From assembly GCF_034313845.1 (NCBI RefSeq), contig NZ_JAVIWN010000001.1: a stretch of 64,000 nt of DNA. The stretch is one strand, 5' to 3'. The notes beneath the pieces were generated by a model that saw only the letters and a list, made by a program, of their open reading frames with translations, was not told the origin of the DNA and searched no databases. Position numbers and translations under genes: made by a program. This DNA comes from Actimicrobium sp034313845. Its GTDB lineage: Bacteria > Pseudomonadota > Gammaproteobacteria > Burkholderiales > Burkholderiaceae_D. Positions 50,277 through 59,809 of the stretch are shown piece after piece. Numbering within the stretch: position 1 is the stretch's first letter; the number at the start of each line of letters is the position of its first letter.

Positions 50277-51423
50277 CGCCGGCTCCTTCGGCATTGAGCA
50301 GGAAGGCACCGTCGGTAACGACCCGCTCGCCGCTGGTCAAACCGCCATCGACATAGCTGGTATCGCGACCACGCAGTTGCACATTGACGCGGCGCTTCTC
50401 GAAGGTACCAGGCTGTTTTTCGACGAACACGTAACTGGCCACGCCATCGGCAAACAGGCTGGTGTTGGGCAACGGAATGGCTTGCTTCGCGCCATCGCCG
50501 GACAGGAAGGCGACCCGGACAAACATCTCCGGCTTGAGCTTGTGGTCCGGATTACTCACGGTGCAGCGCACTTGCACGCGGCGTGTGCCCGGGTCCAGCG
50601 TCAGGCCGACGCGATCGATACGGGCAGCGAAGTGCTGGCCCGGCCAGGCATCGGTATCGAGCGTGACGGCCTGGCCCGGGGTGAGTCCGGTGGCGCTGCG
50701 GTCGGGGACATCGACGATGACCCATAACTGGTTCAGATCGGTGATGACAAACAGCGGGTTCGGCAAATCGGGGCGCACTTCAAGACCCGGCGTGATCTGG
50801 CGATCAGCGACCACACCGGCCAGCGCTGCGGTCAGACGAAACTGGCCATTTTCGCTGCCGGTGGCATGCAGGCTTTTCATGCGCAAACCGGCGCGACGGG
50901 TTTCGGCGCTGGCTTGCTGTTGATCGGCCAGTGCGGATTCGACGTCCTTGCGGGCGATGACTTCACCGTCGAACAAGGTGCGGGCGCGGTCGAGCGCGAG
51001 CTTCTTGCGCAGTTCGTCGGCTTGCGCTTTGCGCCAGTCGGCGTCGGCGGTGGCCAGGTCGGGTGCATCAAGCGTGGCCAGCAAAGCGCCGCGCGCGACC
51101 GTGTCGCCAATCTCGGCATGCAGACCGGTGACCCGGCCAGCCACTGGCGAACTGACGCGGGTGGTGTGGTTTTCATTGTAGGTAACGCGTCCGGTCAGCG
51201 GTTCGGACAGCGGCAAGGCTTCCGCATTGACGGTACTGATGCGCAGTGACGACAGTTGCGGTGCCGACGCGCCGAGTTCAATCACGCCCGGCGTTTTTTG
51301 CTGCACTGGTGCAGCAACGGGCGCGGGTTCCGCAGCGGCATTGACATAGCGATATCCGGCGATGGCGGCAGCGATGGCGGCGGCACACACTGCGGCCTTG
51401 ATGACGTGGCTGGACTGGATCAT
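50266..51423 (-). CDS. czcB: CzcB-type membrane fusion protein
   Basis: Periplasmic adaptor of 385 residues linking pump and outer-membrane channel. It has an N-terminal signal anchor (VIKAAVCAAAIAAAIAGYRY), a lipoyl/barrel region (RVSSPVAGRVTGLHAEIGDT), a helical hairpin (RKAQADELRKKLALDRARTL) and a membrane-proximal domain (VTDGAFLLNAEGAGDAR). It lacks the N-terminal histidine-rich stretch of classic CzcB. Its start overlaps the czcC stop by 4 nt. Confidence 0.9.
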   Translation of the reverse strand: MIQSSHVIKAAVCAAAIAAAIAGYRYVNAAAEPAPVAAPVQQKTPGVIELGASAPQLSSLRISTVNAEALPLSEPLTGRVTYNENHTTRVSSPVAGRVTGLHAEIGDTVARGALLATLDAPDLATADADWRKAQADELRKKLALDRARTLFDGEVIARKDVESALADQQQASAETRRAGLRMKSLHATGSENGQFRLTAALAGVVADRQITPGLEVRPDLPNPLFVITDLNQLWVIVDVPDRSATGLTPGQAVTLDTDAWPGQHFAARIDRVGLTLDPGTRRVQVRCTVSNPDHKLKPEMFVRVAFLSGDGAKQAIPLPNTSLFADGVASYVFVEKQPGTFEKRRVNVQLRGRDTSYVDGGLTSGERVVTDGAFLLNAEGAGDAR

Positions 51424-52727
51424 GGTGCGGTTCTTTCATTGGTGACAGCCTGCCAGGCCGCCAGAGATTTGGCATAGTCGGCCCGTGCCGCCAGCGCATC
51501 GAGCTGCGTGGCGCGCCAGGTCCGGCGTGCATCGAGGACATCCATCACGCCGAGGGCGCCATGGGAAAAAGCGAATTCGGTGGCGTCGACCGATTTGCGA
51601 GCCGCCGCCAGCAAGCCGTTGTCGTAGCGTGCGATGCGCTCGAAGGCGGCTTGCGCATCGGAGCGAGCACGCGCCAGATCGCTGCGGGCCAGGTCGCGGA
51701 TGCGCAGCAGGTTTTCTTCGGCGCTGTCGCGCAGGCTGTCGGCCATGCGGATTTCACCGTCGTACTGATAGCGGGCGAACAGCGGGATCTGCAGCGCGAT
51801 ACCGACGGTATTGCCGCTGCCTTGTGTATTGGTGGCACTGACCGGATAGTGTTCAAACTGGACACCGACCGAGACATCGCGGGTACGCAAGGCCAGTGCC
51901 TGCTTGTGCGCAGTGACGGCCGCATCGAGTCGTGCCTGCGCCGCCAGCACATCGGCGCGGCGTGCGAGCAGCGCGTCCGTCGCCTGCGCTGACAGGCTGC
52001 CGTCGAACGGCATGGCTGGCCACGGATCGGTCGGTATCAGGCCGGCCGGATCGTCGCGAGTACCGAGCAGTAGCACCAGCACCTCGCGCGTACGATTCAG
52101 TTCGGCACTGCTCTGGAGCACGTCGTTTTGCGCACGCAGTGCATCGATCTGCAGGCGTGCGACATCGGCGCTGGCGAGGTCACCCGCTTTCAGACGCTTT
52201 TGTGCTGCGGCGACGGTGGCGTCGTATAGCGCGGCGCTCTGGCGTGTGATCGCCTGTTTTTCCAGCGCGGCGAGCACGTCGTAATAAGCCTGGCTGACGG
52301 CGATGCCGAGCTGGCGCTGGACGTCGTCGAGATCATGTTGCGCAGCGCTTTCCAGTTGCCGTGCATTTTGCGTGCGCAGTGCACGCTTGTCGCCGCGCTC
52401 GATCAGTTGATCAATGCGCACGGTACTGTCGACGGTCTTGTCGCGCAGGCCACCGGCACCGATGCCGGTATGCGGATTGATGCCCATAGTTTGCAGAGTC
52501 AGCATCGGATTGGGTGCCGCAGCCGCCATCACGCTGGCGGCACGGGCGCTGGCGATGGCAATGCTGGCCAGACGCAAGTCGTGATTTTGTCTGTGTGCAG
52601 TGTGCAGTGCTTCGTCCAGCGTCAGGTTGCCGTTACTGGCAAAGCTGGTGCTGCTTTGCAGCAGTGCCAGCAGCAGACTTAATGCAGCGCGGGGCAGGGC
52701 GCGTCGCTTCCACTGGTACTGGCTCAT
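51420..52727 (-). CDS. czcC: CzcC-type outer-membrane efflux protein
   Basis: TolC-like channel subunit of 435 residues with signal peptide (ALSLLLALLQSSTSFA) and two long helical repeats: LTLDEALHTAHRQNHDLRLA, and a second half with ALLARRADVLAAQARLDAAV. The ATG at 52727 overlaps the stop of the lipoprotein gene (ATGA), which fixes the start. It completes the tripartite efflux system with CzcB and CzcA. Confidence 0.88.
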   Translation of the reverse strand: MSQYQWKRRALPRAALSLLLALLQSSTSFASNGNLTLDEALHTAHRQNHDLRLASIAIASARAASVMAAAAPNPMLTLQTMGINPHTGIGAGGLRDKTVDSTVRIDQLIERGDKRALRTQNARQLESAAQHDLDDVQRQLGIAVSQAYYDVLAALEKQAITRQSAALYDATVAAAQKRLKAGDLASADVARLQIDALRAQNDVLQSSAELNRTREVLVLLLGTRDDPAGLIPTDPWPAMPFDGSLSAQATDALLARRADVLAAQARLDAAVTAHKQALALRTRDVSVGVQFEHYPVSATNTQGSGNTVGIALQIPLFARYQYDGEIRMADSLRDSAEENLLRIRDLARSDLARARSDAQAAFERIARYDNGLLAAARKSVDATEFAFSHGALGVMDVLDARRTWRATQLDALAARADYAKSLAAWQAVTNERTAP

Positions 52728-53122
52728 GGCTGCACCGGCAGCATCGGTAGCATCGGCACCACCCGCGCCAGTCGGCCTAACTGTCCGGCAGCGCAGTTCT
52801 CGGGCCACACATCAACCGGTTGGTTCAGCACCAGTTGCACGCCATCCGGCCATTCCGCCACGGTGCTCTGCATCTGGCCCAGACGTGGCGTGCTGATGCG
52901 CACATAGCGATGGGCGGCGCGCTCGGCCGGCGAGCGCCGCGCCAGGCAGGGCGGCAATTCCTGCGCCGGCGTGTCGGCAAAATAAAAGCTGACGACGGTG
53001 CCTGACACGGTCCGGTGTGACAACCCGGATGGCGCATGGTGAACCGGTGTTGCGCAAGCAGTCAGCAACAGGGCGATTAGCGTTGCGGTGAGGGTGGTGA
53101 TAGTGGTCGTGGCAGGGCGCAT
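52724..53122 (-). CDS. putative lipoprotein leading the metal-efflux operon
   Basis: A 132-residue protein with a lipoprotein signal (TATLIALLLTACATP; the lipobox is LTAC). Mature residues include SGTVVSFYFADTPAQELPPC and PRLGQMQSTVAEWPDGVQLV, and four cysteines in all. I do not recognise a family. Being the first gene of the efflux operon with a 4-nt overlap to czcC, and lying opposite the two-component regulator, it may help sense or bind metal in the envelope. That role is inferred from context only. Confidence 0.65.
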   Translation of the reverse strand: MRPATTTITTLTATLIALLLTACATPVHHAPSGLSHRTVSGTVVSFYFADTPAQELPPCLARRSPAERAAHRYVRISTPRLGQMQSTVAEWPDGVQLVLNQPVDVWPENCAAGQLGRLARVVPMLPMLPVQP

Positions 53123-53263
53123 GGAAATCCTGAATCAGGGGGCCGTAAATAAAAAAATGCATGAAATAACTGATGGCCGTAGACTAGCGGCCGGTCCTGT
53201 CAGGACCATGACGGCAAGCTGACGGCAAGCTGACAATTCCTTTTTTTTTGAAGTGACACGGCG

Positions 53264-53932
53264 ATGCATGTCTTGCTGGCGGAAGATGATTCGATACTGG
53301 CCGATGGCATTGCGCGCGCGCTGCGTTCGCATGGCATGGTGGTGGATGTAGTTGACAATGGCAGCGCGGTGGAACTGGCCATCAAGCATGCGGAAATTGC
53401 CGTGCTGGTGCTCGATATCGGTCTGCCCGGCATCGACGGGTTTGAAGTGGTGCGGCGCTTGCGACTGCACGGCATGCAAGTCCCGGTGCTATTGCTGACA
53501 GCCCGCGATGCGATTCAGGATCGCGTGCACGGCTTTGAACTCGGCGCCGATGACTACCTGGTCAAACCGTTCTCGACGCTGGAACTGGTGGCGCGCCTGA
53601 AAGCGCTGGTGCGTCGCAGCGCACCCAAGCCGATTGAACTCAATGTCGGTGGTCTCACGCTCGACACGTTCACCCGGCGCGCGCACATCGGCAATCAGGT
53701 GATCGAGTTCTCGGTACGCGAATGGGCGGTGCTCGAATACCTGATGCAGCAAGCCTCGCGGGTAGTCTCCAAGCAGCAGATCATCGACGCGATCCTGCCG
53801 TGGGGCGAGGACTTGACGCTCAATGCAGTCGAAGTCTATGTCTCGCGCATTCGCCTGAAAATCGCCCCCTCCAATATCGCCATCCGTACCATCCGCGGCT
53901 TTGGCTATTTGCTGGAACCGGTCGCATCGTGA
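53264..53932 (+). CDS. OmpR/PhoB-family response regulator
   Basis: A 222-residue regulator. Receiver domain with Asp51 in VLVLDIGLPGIDGFE, acidic pocket AEDDS and Lys in DDYLVKPF. The C-terminal winged helix includes HIGNQVIEFSVREWAVLEYL and NAVEVYVSRIRLKI. It is divergent from the efflux operon across a 141-base gap, so it is the likely activator of lipoprotein-czcCBA. It overlaps the kinase start (GTGA). Confidence 0.93.
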   Translation: MHVLLAEDDSILADGIARALRSHGMVVDVVDNGSAVELAIKHAEIAVLVLDIGLPGIDGFEVVRRLRLHGMQVPVLLLTARDAIQDRVHGFELGADDYLVKPFSTLELVARLKALVRRSAPKPIELNVGGLTLDTFTRRAHIGNQVIEFSVREWAVLEYLMQQASRVVSKQQIIDAILPWGEDLTLNAVEVYVSRIRLKIAPSNIAIRTIRGFGYLLEPVAS

Positions 53933-55308
53933 CAGGTCCTGTCAGCAGCCTGCGGATCAACCTGCTCAAGTGGTTGATTGTGCCGCTGCTGGCGATCAAC
54001 CTGATCGGTGCCGCACTGACGTACCGGCTGGCCTGGGTGCCGGCGCAAATGGCGTTTGACCAGAGCCTGGCCGACGCGGCGTGGGCGCTGGTGCCACGGC
54101 TGCGCGATAACGATGGATCGATCCTGATCGACTTGCCGCAGCAGGCCGAGCAGGTATTGCGGCTCGATCATGTCGATGCGATTTATTTCATTGTGCGCAA
54201 TCAAACGGGACAGCTGATTGCCGGCGACCAGGATTTTCCCTCGGTGCCGGCACCGGAAAAACTCAATGATCCGGTAGCTTATTACGGCACGATGCGCGGC
54301 GAGGCAGTGCGCATGATCGTGCTCAAGGCACAGGTTGGCACCCAGATCGTGGCGATCAGCGTCAGCGAAACGCTGCGCAAGCGCAGCCTGATCCGGACCG
54401 AGATTTTTGCGGCGCTGTTCGTGCTCGAGGGATTGCTGACAGGCGTCTCGATCGCGCTGACGTGGCTGGCCGTGACACGCGGCTTGCTGCCGCTGAAAAA
54501 AATGCAGGACGACCTCAATGCACGCAGTCACGTTACGCTGGCATCGCTGGCACCGGTCAGCGATGCGCAGTTACCGCAAGAGCTGCGACCGCTGGTGGAT
54601 GCCATCAACTCGCTGCTCGGCAAGGTGCAGGCCGGTGCTACGGCGCAGCAGGCATTTCTGGCCAACGTCGCCCATCAGTTGCGCACGCCACTGGCGGCGT
54701 TGCAGATGCAGCTGGAGTGGTTGCAGCAGCGTCACCCGGAAGGACATGAAACCGCGCAATCGGCGACCTTGATGCTGACCGCCACTGCGCGCATGGTGCG
54801 CCATACCAACCAGCTGCTGGCCCTGGCGCGGGCCGAGCCAAGCCGGCTTGAAAAAGATCGTTTCGAGGAAGTTGATTTGCAGCGTTTGATCGAAGACACG
54901 GTGCAGGTGTTTGTCGAGCAGGCGATGCGCAAGCAGATTGACCTTGGCTTCGAACTGCAGCCGGCCCGGCTGCGCGCCGATCCATTTTTGTTGCGTGACC
55001 TGATCGATAACCTGATCGACAACGCGATCCGCTATTCGCCCCACGGCAGTACCGTGACGGTGAGTTGCTGCCGCCAGACCGATGCGGTGCTGTTCCGGGT
55101 CGAGGATGACGGACCTGGCATCGCCGAGGCGCAGCGTGAACTGATCTTCAACCGTTTCTATCGGCTCGACGAAACCGTTGCCGGCAGCGGCCTCGGCTTG
55201 GCCATCGTGCGCGATATCGTGCTGGCGCATGACGCGCAGATGCACTTGTCGGCCGGACCGAATGGCCGGGGTACGACGTTCTCGGTGGACTTTCCGGCGG
55301 GTGGCTAG
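53929..55308 (+). CDS. sensor histidine kinase
   Basis: A 459-residue QseC/PmrB-like kinase. Two membrane helices (LLKWLIVPLLAINLIGAALT and FAALFVLEGLLTGVSIALTW) flank a periplasmic sensor of about 130 residues. The dimerisation helix is LANVAHQLRTPLAALQMQLE with the phosphorylated His. ATP-binding boxes are LIDNLIDNAIRYSP (N box), RVEDDGPGIAEAQR (G1) and GSGLGLAIVRDI (G2). I use the GTG at 53929 that overlaps the regulator stop. Metal sensing is inferred from the neighbouring efflux genes. Confidence 0.92.
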   Translation: MTGPVSSLRINLLKWLIVPLLAINLIGAALTYRLAWVPAQMAFDQSLADAAWALVPRLRDNDGSILIDLPQQAEQVLRLDHVDAIYFIVRNQTGQLIAGDQDFPSVPAPEKLNDPVAYYGTMRGEAVRMIVLKAQVGTQIVAISVSETLRKRSLIRTEIFAALFVLEGLLTGVSIALTWLAVTRGLLPLKKMQDDLNARSHVTLASLAPVSDAQLPQELRPLVDAINSLLGKVQAGATAQQAFLANVAHQLRTPLAALQMQLEWLQQRHPEGHETAQSATLMLTATARMVRHTNQLLALARAEPSRLEKDRFEEVDLQRLIEDTVQVFVEQAMRKQIDLGFELQPARLRADPFLLRDLIDNLIDNAIRYSPHGSTVTVSCCRQTDAVLFRVEDDGPGIAEAQRELIFNRFYRLDETVAGSGLGLAIVRDIVLAHDAQMHLSAGPNGRGTTFSVDFPAGG

Positions 55309-56660
55309 CCACAGTGGGTTTCGATGCAGTTGCGGCCGGCGTCTTTGGCTCGGTACAGCGCGCTATCACTGCGCGACAGGATGGCTTCGACATGGGCATC
55401 GCTGGCCAGCATGACGGCAATGCCAATGCTCACGGTGACCGCAAGCGGTTGGCCCGCTATCGTCAGGGTCTGGCTGACCATGCGCTGACGCATTCGCTCG
55501 GCAAACAGCGTGGCCGAAACCAGTGTTGCGCCGGACAGCACCACGGCAAATTCCTCGCCGCCGATGCGACCGGCGATATCGTTCTTGCGTAATTCTTCCT
55601 GCAGGACACCGGCGAAGTGCTTGAGCACCATGTCGCCAGCGGCGTGCCCGTGGGTGTCATTGATCTTCTTGAAGTGATCGAGATCGCACATCAGGACCGC
55701 ACTGCCCGGTTGGCCGCGATGAATGCGGGCGAGTTCTTCCTGCATGCGTGCCATGAAATGCCTGCGGTTCGGCAGGCGCGTCAGGAAATCGGTGGTGGCG
55801 AATTCCTGCAGTTCGATATCGAGACGCTTGCGTTCGGTGATATCGGTGATGAATCCATGCCACTGCGTGCTGCCATCGGATTGCCGGGACGGATTTGCAT
55901 GGACATTGCGCCAGCACAGGCCTTTACGCGGCAGAATCACGCGGTAGTCGTGATGCCAGGGCTGCAAGCTGGCGATGCAGGCTTGTAACGAGCTCTGCCA
56001 GTCGGCCAGGTCATCCGGGTGCAACCGTGCATCGATCAGCGCGCCAGTGGAGGTGGCTTGCGCAGGTGTGAGTTCATATATCTCGTCAATGCCGTTGCTG
56101 ACGTAGCAGTACGCTGCGGTGCCATCGAGCGCAACAGAATAATGGTAGGCCATGCCGGAAATGGCATTGGTCAGGTTGGTGATCAGGTTGATGCTTTGCT
56201 GCAGCCGGTTTGCCAGAGCATGGATTTGGCTGACGTCGGTCGTGGTACCAGTCATGCGCAAGGCATGGCCGAGTTCGTCCCGCTCGGTGACCTTGCCACG
56301 ACTGCATACCCATTTGTAGCTGCCATCTTTGCAACGGAGTCGATGTTCGACGGCATAGCTGTCGGTATGGCGATCAAAATGGGACTGCATTTCGGTCTGC
56401 ACGTAGGTCAGGTCATCCGGATGGATGCGGGTATAGCTTTCTTCAATGCCGTCGGTGAGATCGGTTTCTGCATAACCCAGCAAGGCTTTCCAGCCGCGCG
56501 AATAATGAATCCGGCCTGTGACGACATTACGGTCCCAGACCCCGGTGCCGCTGCCTTCGATGGCCAACTCGAGTCGTGATTCGGCGGTGGTTTCAGGGAA
56601 GGATGCATCCTCTGGCGGGGTGGAAAATGGTGCAGGATTTTTTTTGGGAGTGGGCTTCAT
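55305..56660 (-). CDS. PAS-PAS-GGDEF diguanylate cyclase
   Basis: A 451-residue soluble cyclase. A PAS/PAC unit covers about 25-145 (ESRLELAIEGSGTGVWDRNV; WVCSRGKVTERDELGHALRM), and a second covers about 150-280 (WHGFITDITERKRLDIEL). The GGDEF domain covers about 285-445 with an active GGEEF (AGRIGGEEFAVVL) and an RxxD inhibitory site (RKND) five residues before it. It should make c-di-GMP. It is convergent with the sensor kinase, the ends overlapping by 4 nt. Confidence 0.92.
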   Translation of the reverse strand: MKPTPKKNPAPFSTPPEDASFPETTAESRLELAIEGSGTGVWDRNVVTGRIHYSRGWKALLGYAETDLTDGIEESYTRIHPDDLTYVQTEMQSHFDRHTDSYAVEHRLRCKDGSYKWVCSRGKVTERDELGHALRMTGTTTDVSQIHALANRLQQSINLITNLTNAISGMAYHYSVALDGTAAYCYVSNGIDEIYELTPAQATSTGALIDARLHPDDLADWQSSLQACIASLQPWHHDYRVILPRKGLCWRNVHANPSRQSDGSTQWHGFITDITERKRLDIELQEFATTDFLTRLPNRRHFMARMQEELARIHRGQPGSAVLMCDLDHFKKINDTHGHAAGDMVLKHFAGVLQEELRKNDIAGRIGGEEFAVVLSGATLVSATLFAERMRQRMVSQTLTIAGQPLAVTVSIGIAVMLASDAHVEAILSRSDSALYRAKDAGRNCIETHCG

Positions 56661-56840
56661 GGGTGGTACTTGCGAGGCTTGAGAGCTTCGCAGAATGCGC
56701 CTCGATCGGCGAGTTTTTGAAGTTTATCATGCTCGCCGTGCAGATCATGCATCCGTATCGTTGTAGCGTGCGTATAGGGAGGTAAGGGCGCGGTAGTCCG
56801 TCCGTCCTGCCACTTCGTCACCTTCTCGAATCGAGCTCGC

Positions 56841-57659
56841 ATGCGCCACTGGATCACCTCTGTTTTTGCAACCTTGTTCATGATGATTTCTGGCGGAGCC
56901 AGTGCCCATGAATTCTGGATGCGTGCCGAACCGCTCGCGCCACAGGTTGGTTCGCGTGCGCACCTGTTCATTTATTTCGGCGAGTATTTTGAAGGCACAC
57001 AGGCTGGCTTTCTGACCAGTCACTCTGCGGTGCTGCGTCATTATTCGGCCGCCGGCAGCGAGGACCTGATGGGTCTGGTGCCCTCGGTGAATCCGATCGG
57101 TCAAGTTCCGGTACGCATTGGTCGCGCTGGCACCCACCTGGTAGCGTTCGACAGCCACACCGCAACGATCACGCTGCCCGCTGACAAGTTCAATGCCTAC
57201 TTGCATGACGAAGGGCTCGACAGCATCGTGCGTGAGCGCGAGGCAGCCGGCACGCTGGGGCGGGAAGGACGCGAACGTTTCCGCCGCCATGCCAAAACCC
57301 TGATGCAGGCCGGTGGCAAGTCCGACGCGACCTTCGCGATCCGGACCGGGCAGCGGCTGGAACTGGTGCCGCTCAATAATCCGCTCGCGCTACCACCGGG
57401 GTCACCGTTGCGCTTCCAGCTGCTGTTTGATGGCAAGCCGCTGCCCGACGCACTATTGCGCGCCTGGCATCACAACGGTGACCAGACCCTATCGATTCGC
57501 GCCATCAGCGACAACAACGGCGAGGTCACTTACACCTTGCCCTATCCGGGAGCGTGGATGATCAGCACCGTTCACATGATCGCGGCGACCGAGACCGACG
57601 AGGTCGATTGGGATAGCTTCTGGGGCAGCCTACTATTCGAGGTGCCGCGTTTGAAATGA
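56841..57659 (+). CDS. DUF4198 periplasmic protein
   Basis: A 272-residue exported protein (signal ATLFMMISGGASA) starting the mature chain with HEFWMRAEPLAPQVGS, the hallmark of DUF4198/NikM-like proteins, where the N-terminal His can help bind metal. The later part (LPLPYPGAWMISTVHMIAAT-like, containing YPGAWMISTVHM) is the Ig-like domain end. Related proteins accompany nickel or cobalt uptake and TonB systems. Here there is no transporter beside it. Function unproven. Confidence 0.75.
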   Translation: MRHWITSVFATLFMMISGGASAHEFWMRAEPLAPQVGSRAHLFIYFGEYFEGTQAGFLTSHSAVLRHYSAAGSEDLMGLVPSVNPIGQVPVRIGRAGTHLVAFDSHTATITLPADKFNAYLHDEGLDSIVREREAAGTLGREGRERFRRHAKTLMQAGGKSDATFAIRTGQRLELVPLNNPLALPPGSPLRFQLLFDGKPLPDALLRAWHHNGDQTLSIRAISDNNGEVTYTLPYPGAWMISTVHMIAATETDEVDWDSFWGSLLFEVPRLK

Positions 57660-57675
57660 CGATGCACCTTGAGGC

Positions 57676-58722
57676 TTAGTTCTCGTCGGCCACCTGCAGG
57701 ATCAACTTGCCAAAATTTCCGCCGGTGAACAGCATCAGCAGCGCTTCCGGGAATCTTTCGAGACCGACGACGATGTCTTCGCGCGTCTTGAATGTTCCTT
57801 CCTGCATCCATTGCGCCATGGCCTTGACTCCCTTGTGATAACGGTCCGCGTAATCGAAGACGACGATGCCTTCCATGCGGGCGCGGTTGACCAGCAGCGA
57901 CAGGTAATTGGCCGGCCCTTTGACGGCGGTCGTGTTGTTGTATTGCGAGATCGCGCCGCAAATGACGATGCGGGCTTTCAGGTTGATCCGGGTCAAGACC
58001 GTGTCGAGGATCTCGCCGCCGACATTGTCAAAATACACGTCGACGCCTTTCGGACAGTGCTCTTTCAGGCCATCCCGGACCGAGCCGTTCTTGTAATCGA
58101 TGCAGGCATCGAAGCCCAGTTCATCCACCACAAACGCACATTTTTCGGCACCGCCGGCGATGCCGACCACGCGGCATCCCAGATGTTTGGCTACTTGCCC
58201 GACAGTTTGTCCTACCGCACCGGCAGCGCCCGATACCACCACGGTTTCGCCGGCCTTCGGCTGGCCAACTTCGGTCAGACCAAAGTACGCCGTCATGCCC
58301 GGCATGCCGAGCGCATTCAGATATTTAGGCAACGGTGCCATGACCGGATCGACCTTGATCAGTGCGGCGTCCTTGTCGTCGGCTGCTCCGGTCCAGTAAC
58401 TTTGCACGCCCAGACCGCCGCTGACAAAGTCACCCACCGCGAATTTTTCTGACTTCGACGCCAGTACTTTGCCGATGCCGCCAGCACGCATGACTTCATC
58501 GATCGCGACCGGACGGATATACGATTTCCCTTCATTCATCCAGCCGCGCATGGCCGGATCGAGCGACAGATAAATCGTTTTAACCAGTACTTCTCCGTCG
58601 CCAGGTTCGCGCACCGGTTCGGTAGTGAAGCGCCAGTCACTGTCAACGGGAAGGCCGACAGGCCGGGCGGCGAGACGGTATTGCTGGTTGATCAGGGCGG
58701 ATGCGATCGATGTGGCGGACAT
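57676..58722 (-). CDS. NADPH-dependent MDR reductase (CurA/leukotriene B4 dehydrogenase-like)
   Basis: A 348-residue zinc-independent medium-chain reductase. It has PAMRGWMNEGKSYIRPVAID, the nucleotide-binding VVSGAAGAVGQTVGQVAKHL and GCRVVGIAGGAEKCAFVVDE, and FDNVGGEILDTVLTRINLKA. The nearest known relatives reduce enones, such as curcumin reductase CurA and prostaglandin reductase. It is convergent with the DUF4198 gene. The 311-base gap before the bactofilin gene contains both promoters and no other gene that I can see. Confidence 0.88.
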   Translation of the reverse strand: MSATSIASALINQQYRLAARPVGLPVDSDWRFTTEPVREPGDGEVLVKTIYLSLDPAMRGWMNEGKSYIRPVAIDEVMRAGGIGKVLASKSEKFAVGDFVSGGLGVQSYWTGAADDKDAALIKVDPVMAPLPKYLNALGMPGMTAYFGLTEVGQPKAGETVVVSGAAGAVGQTVGQVAKHLGCRVVGIAGGAEKCAFVVDELGFDACIDYKNGSVRDGLKEHCPKGVDVYFDNVGGEILDTVLTRINLKARIVICGAISQYNNTTAVKGPANYLSLLVNRARMEGIVVFDYADRYHKGVKAMAQWMQEGTFKTREDIVVGLERFPEALLMLFTGGNFGKLILQVADEN

Positions 58723-59033
58723 GGTGGTCTCCTGGTTGTGGGTGGTCTTGCATACAGCTTAGTTTGGAACGATCGTGCTTTTTCGTGAAAGTGTAACAAT
58801 ATTTGAACTTATCTAAAAGACCCTAGCTCAAAAAGCCGAGTTCAAACGAGATTTAGCTCAATGATTTGCTCGTCAGGACTTGCGCCAACAAGTAACTAGA
58901 TGCTTCAATCGGCATGGCATACGGAGACAGAGGTGAGACTGTCGCCTGTTCCGCGCAGTTCCGGCCCGGCATATTTCACACCATCATCATTACAACCCAT
59001 GCATTTTTCAGGATTGCATTTTCAGGAGATATC

Positions 59034-59603
59034 ATGCTTCGATCAGAAACACTTTTTGGCAAGCGCGACGCTGCGACGCCAGCCGCGCCCGCTTCACCAT
59101 TTAGCAGCAGTGGCAGCAGCACGCTAGGTAGCGGCTCAGGCATCTCCAAGACATCGTCGCTGGGTGGCTCGGCCGTCGCTGGTGGCAGTCCATCGCATCC
59201 TCCGGCAGCACCGGCCTCGACCGAAATGTCGAGCACCAACGAAGTCGGCAGCAAGCTTATCGTCGGTCCGAATATCAAGCTCAAGGGTGTCGAGATCACC
59301 GATTGCGACACGCTGGTGGTCGAGGGCCGGGTCGAAGCCACGATGGATTCGCGCGTGATTCAGATCGCTGAAAGTGGCGCATTCAAAGGCTCGGCAGAAA
59401 TCGACATTGCCGAAATCCGTGGCGAGTTCGATGGCGAACTGACCGTGCGCCAGAAGCTGGTGATTTATTCGACCGGCAAAGTATCCGGCAAGATTCGTTA
59501 TGGCAAGGTCGTCATCGAAGAGGGTGGCCAGTTGTCCGGTGACGTGCAGGTCGGCGCGATTGGCGCACCACGTAATCTGTCCGTGGCCAAGTCGGTGGTG
59601 TAA
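59034..59603 (+). CDS. bactofilin-family cytoskeletal protein
   Basis: A 189-residue filament protein. The N-terminal 75 residues are a disordered Ser/Gly/Pro/Ala tail (SSGSSTLGSGSGISKTSSLG). The bactofilin beta-helix follows: SKLIVGPNIKLKGVEITDC, TLVVEGRVEATMDSRVIQIA, IRGEFDGELTVRQKLVIYST and GKIRYGKVVIEEGGQLSGDV. Ribosome site AGGAG lies 5 nt before the ATG at 59034. It has no peptidase partner beside it. Bactofilins polymerise at membranes and organise local cell-wall growth or polarity. Confidence 0.9.
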   Translation: MLRSETLFGKRDAATPAAPASPFSSSGSSTLGSGSGISKTSSLGGSAVAGGSPSHPPAAPASTEMSSTNEVGSKLIVGPNIKLKGVEITDCDTLVVEGRVEATMDSRVIQIAESGAFKGSAEIDIAEIRGEFDGELTVRQKLVIYSTGKVSGKIRYGKVVIEEGGQLSGDVQVGAIGAPRNLSVAKSVV

Positions 59604-59809
59604 TCCGAAGAGGGTTGGTCCGGGCAGGCAATCTGCCCGGAGTCGCCCGCTCTGGCGTTGATGAAGCTCGGACCAAATCGGGAAGGTTGTTCCGGCGTTG
59701 TTCCCGCGTTGTTCCCGTGTGTCCGGCAAAAACGGTGTTTGCGTTCTCCGCGCGATGACCCCATGCGACAATAGCGGCTCTTTTTTGTCTGCGGATTGTT
59801 GCCCTCCCG

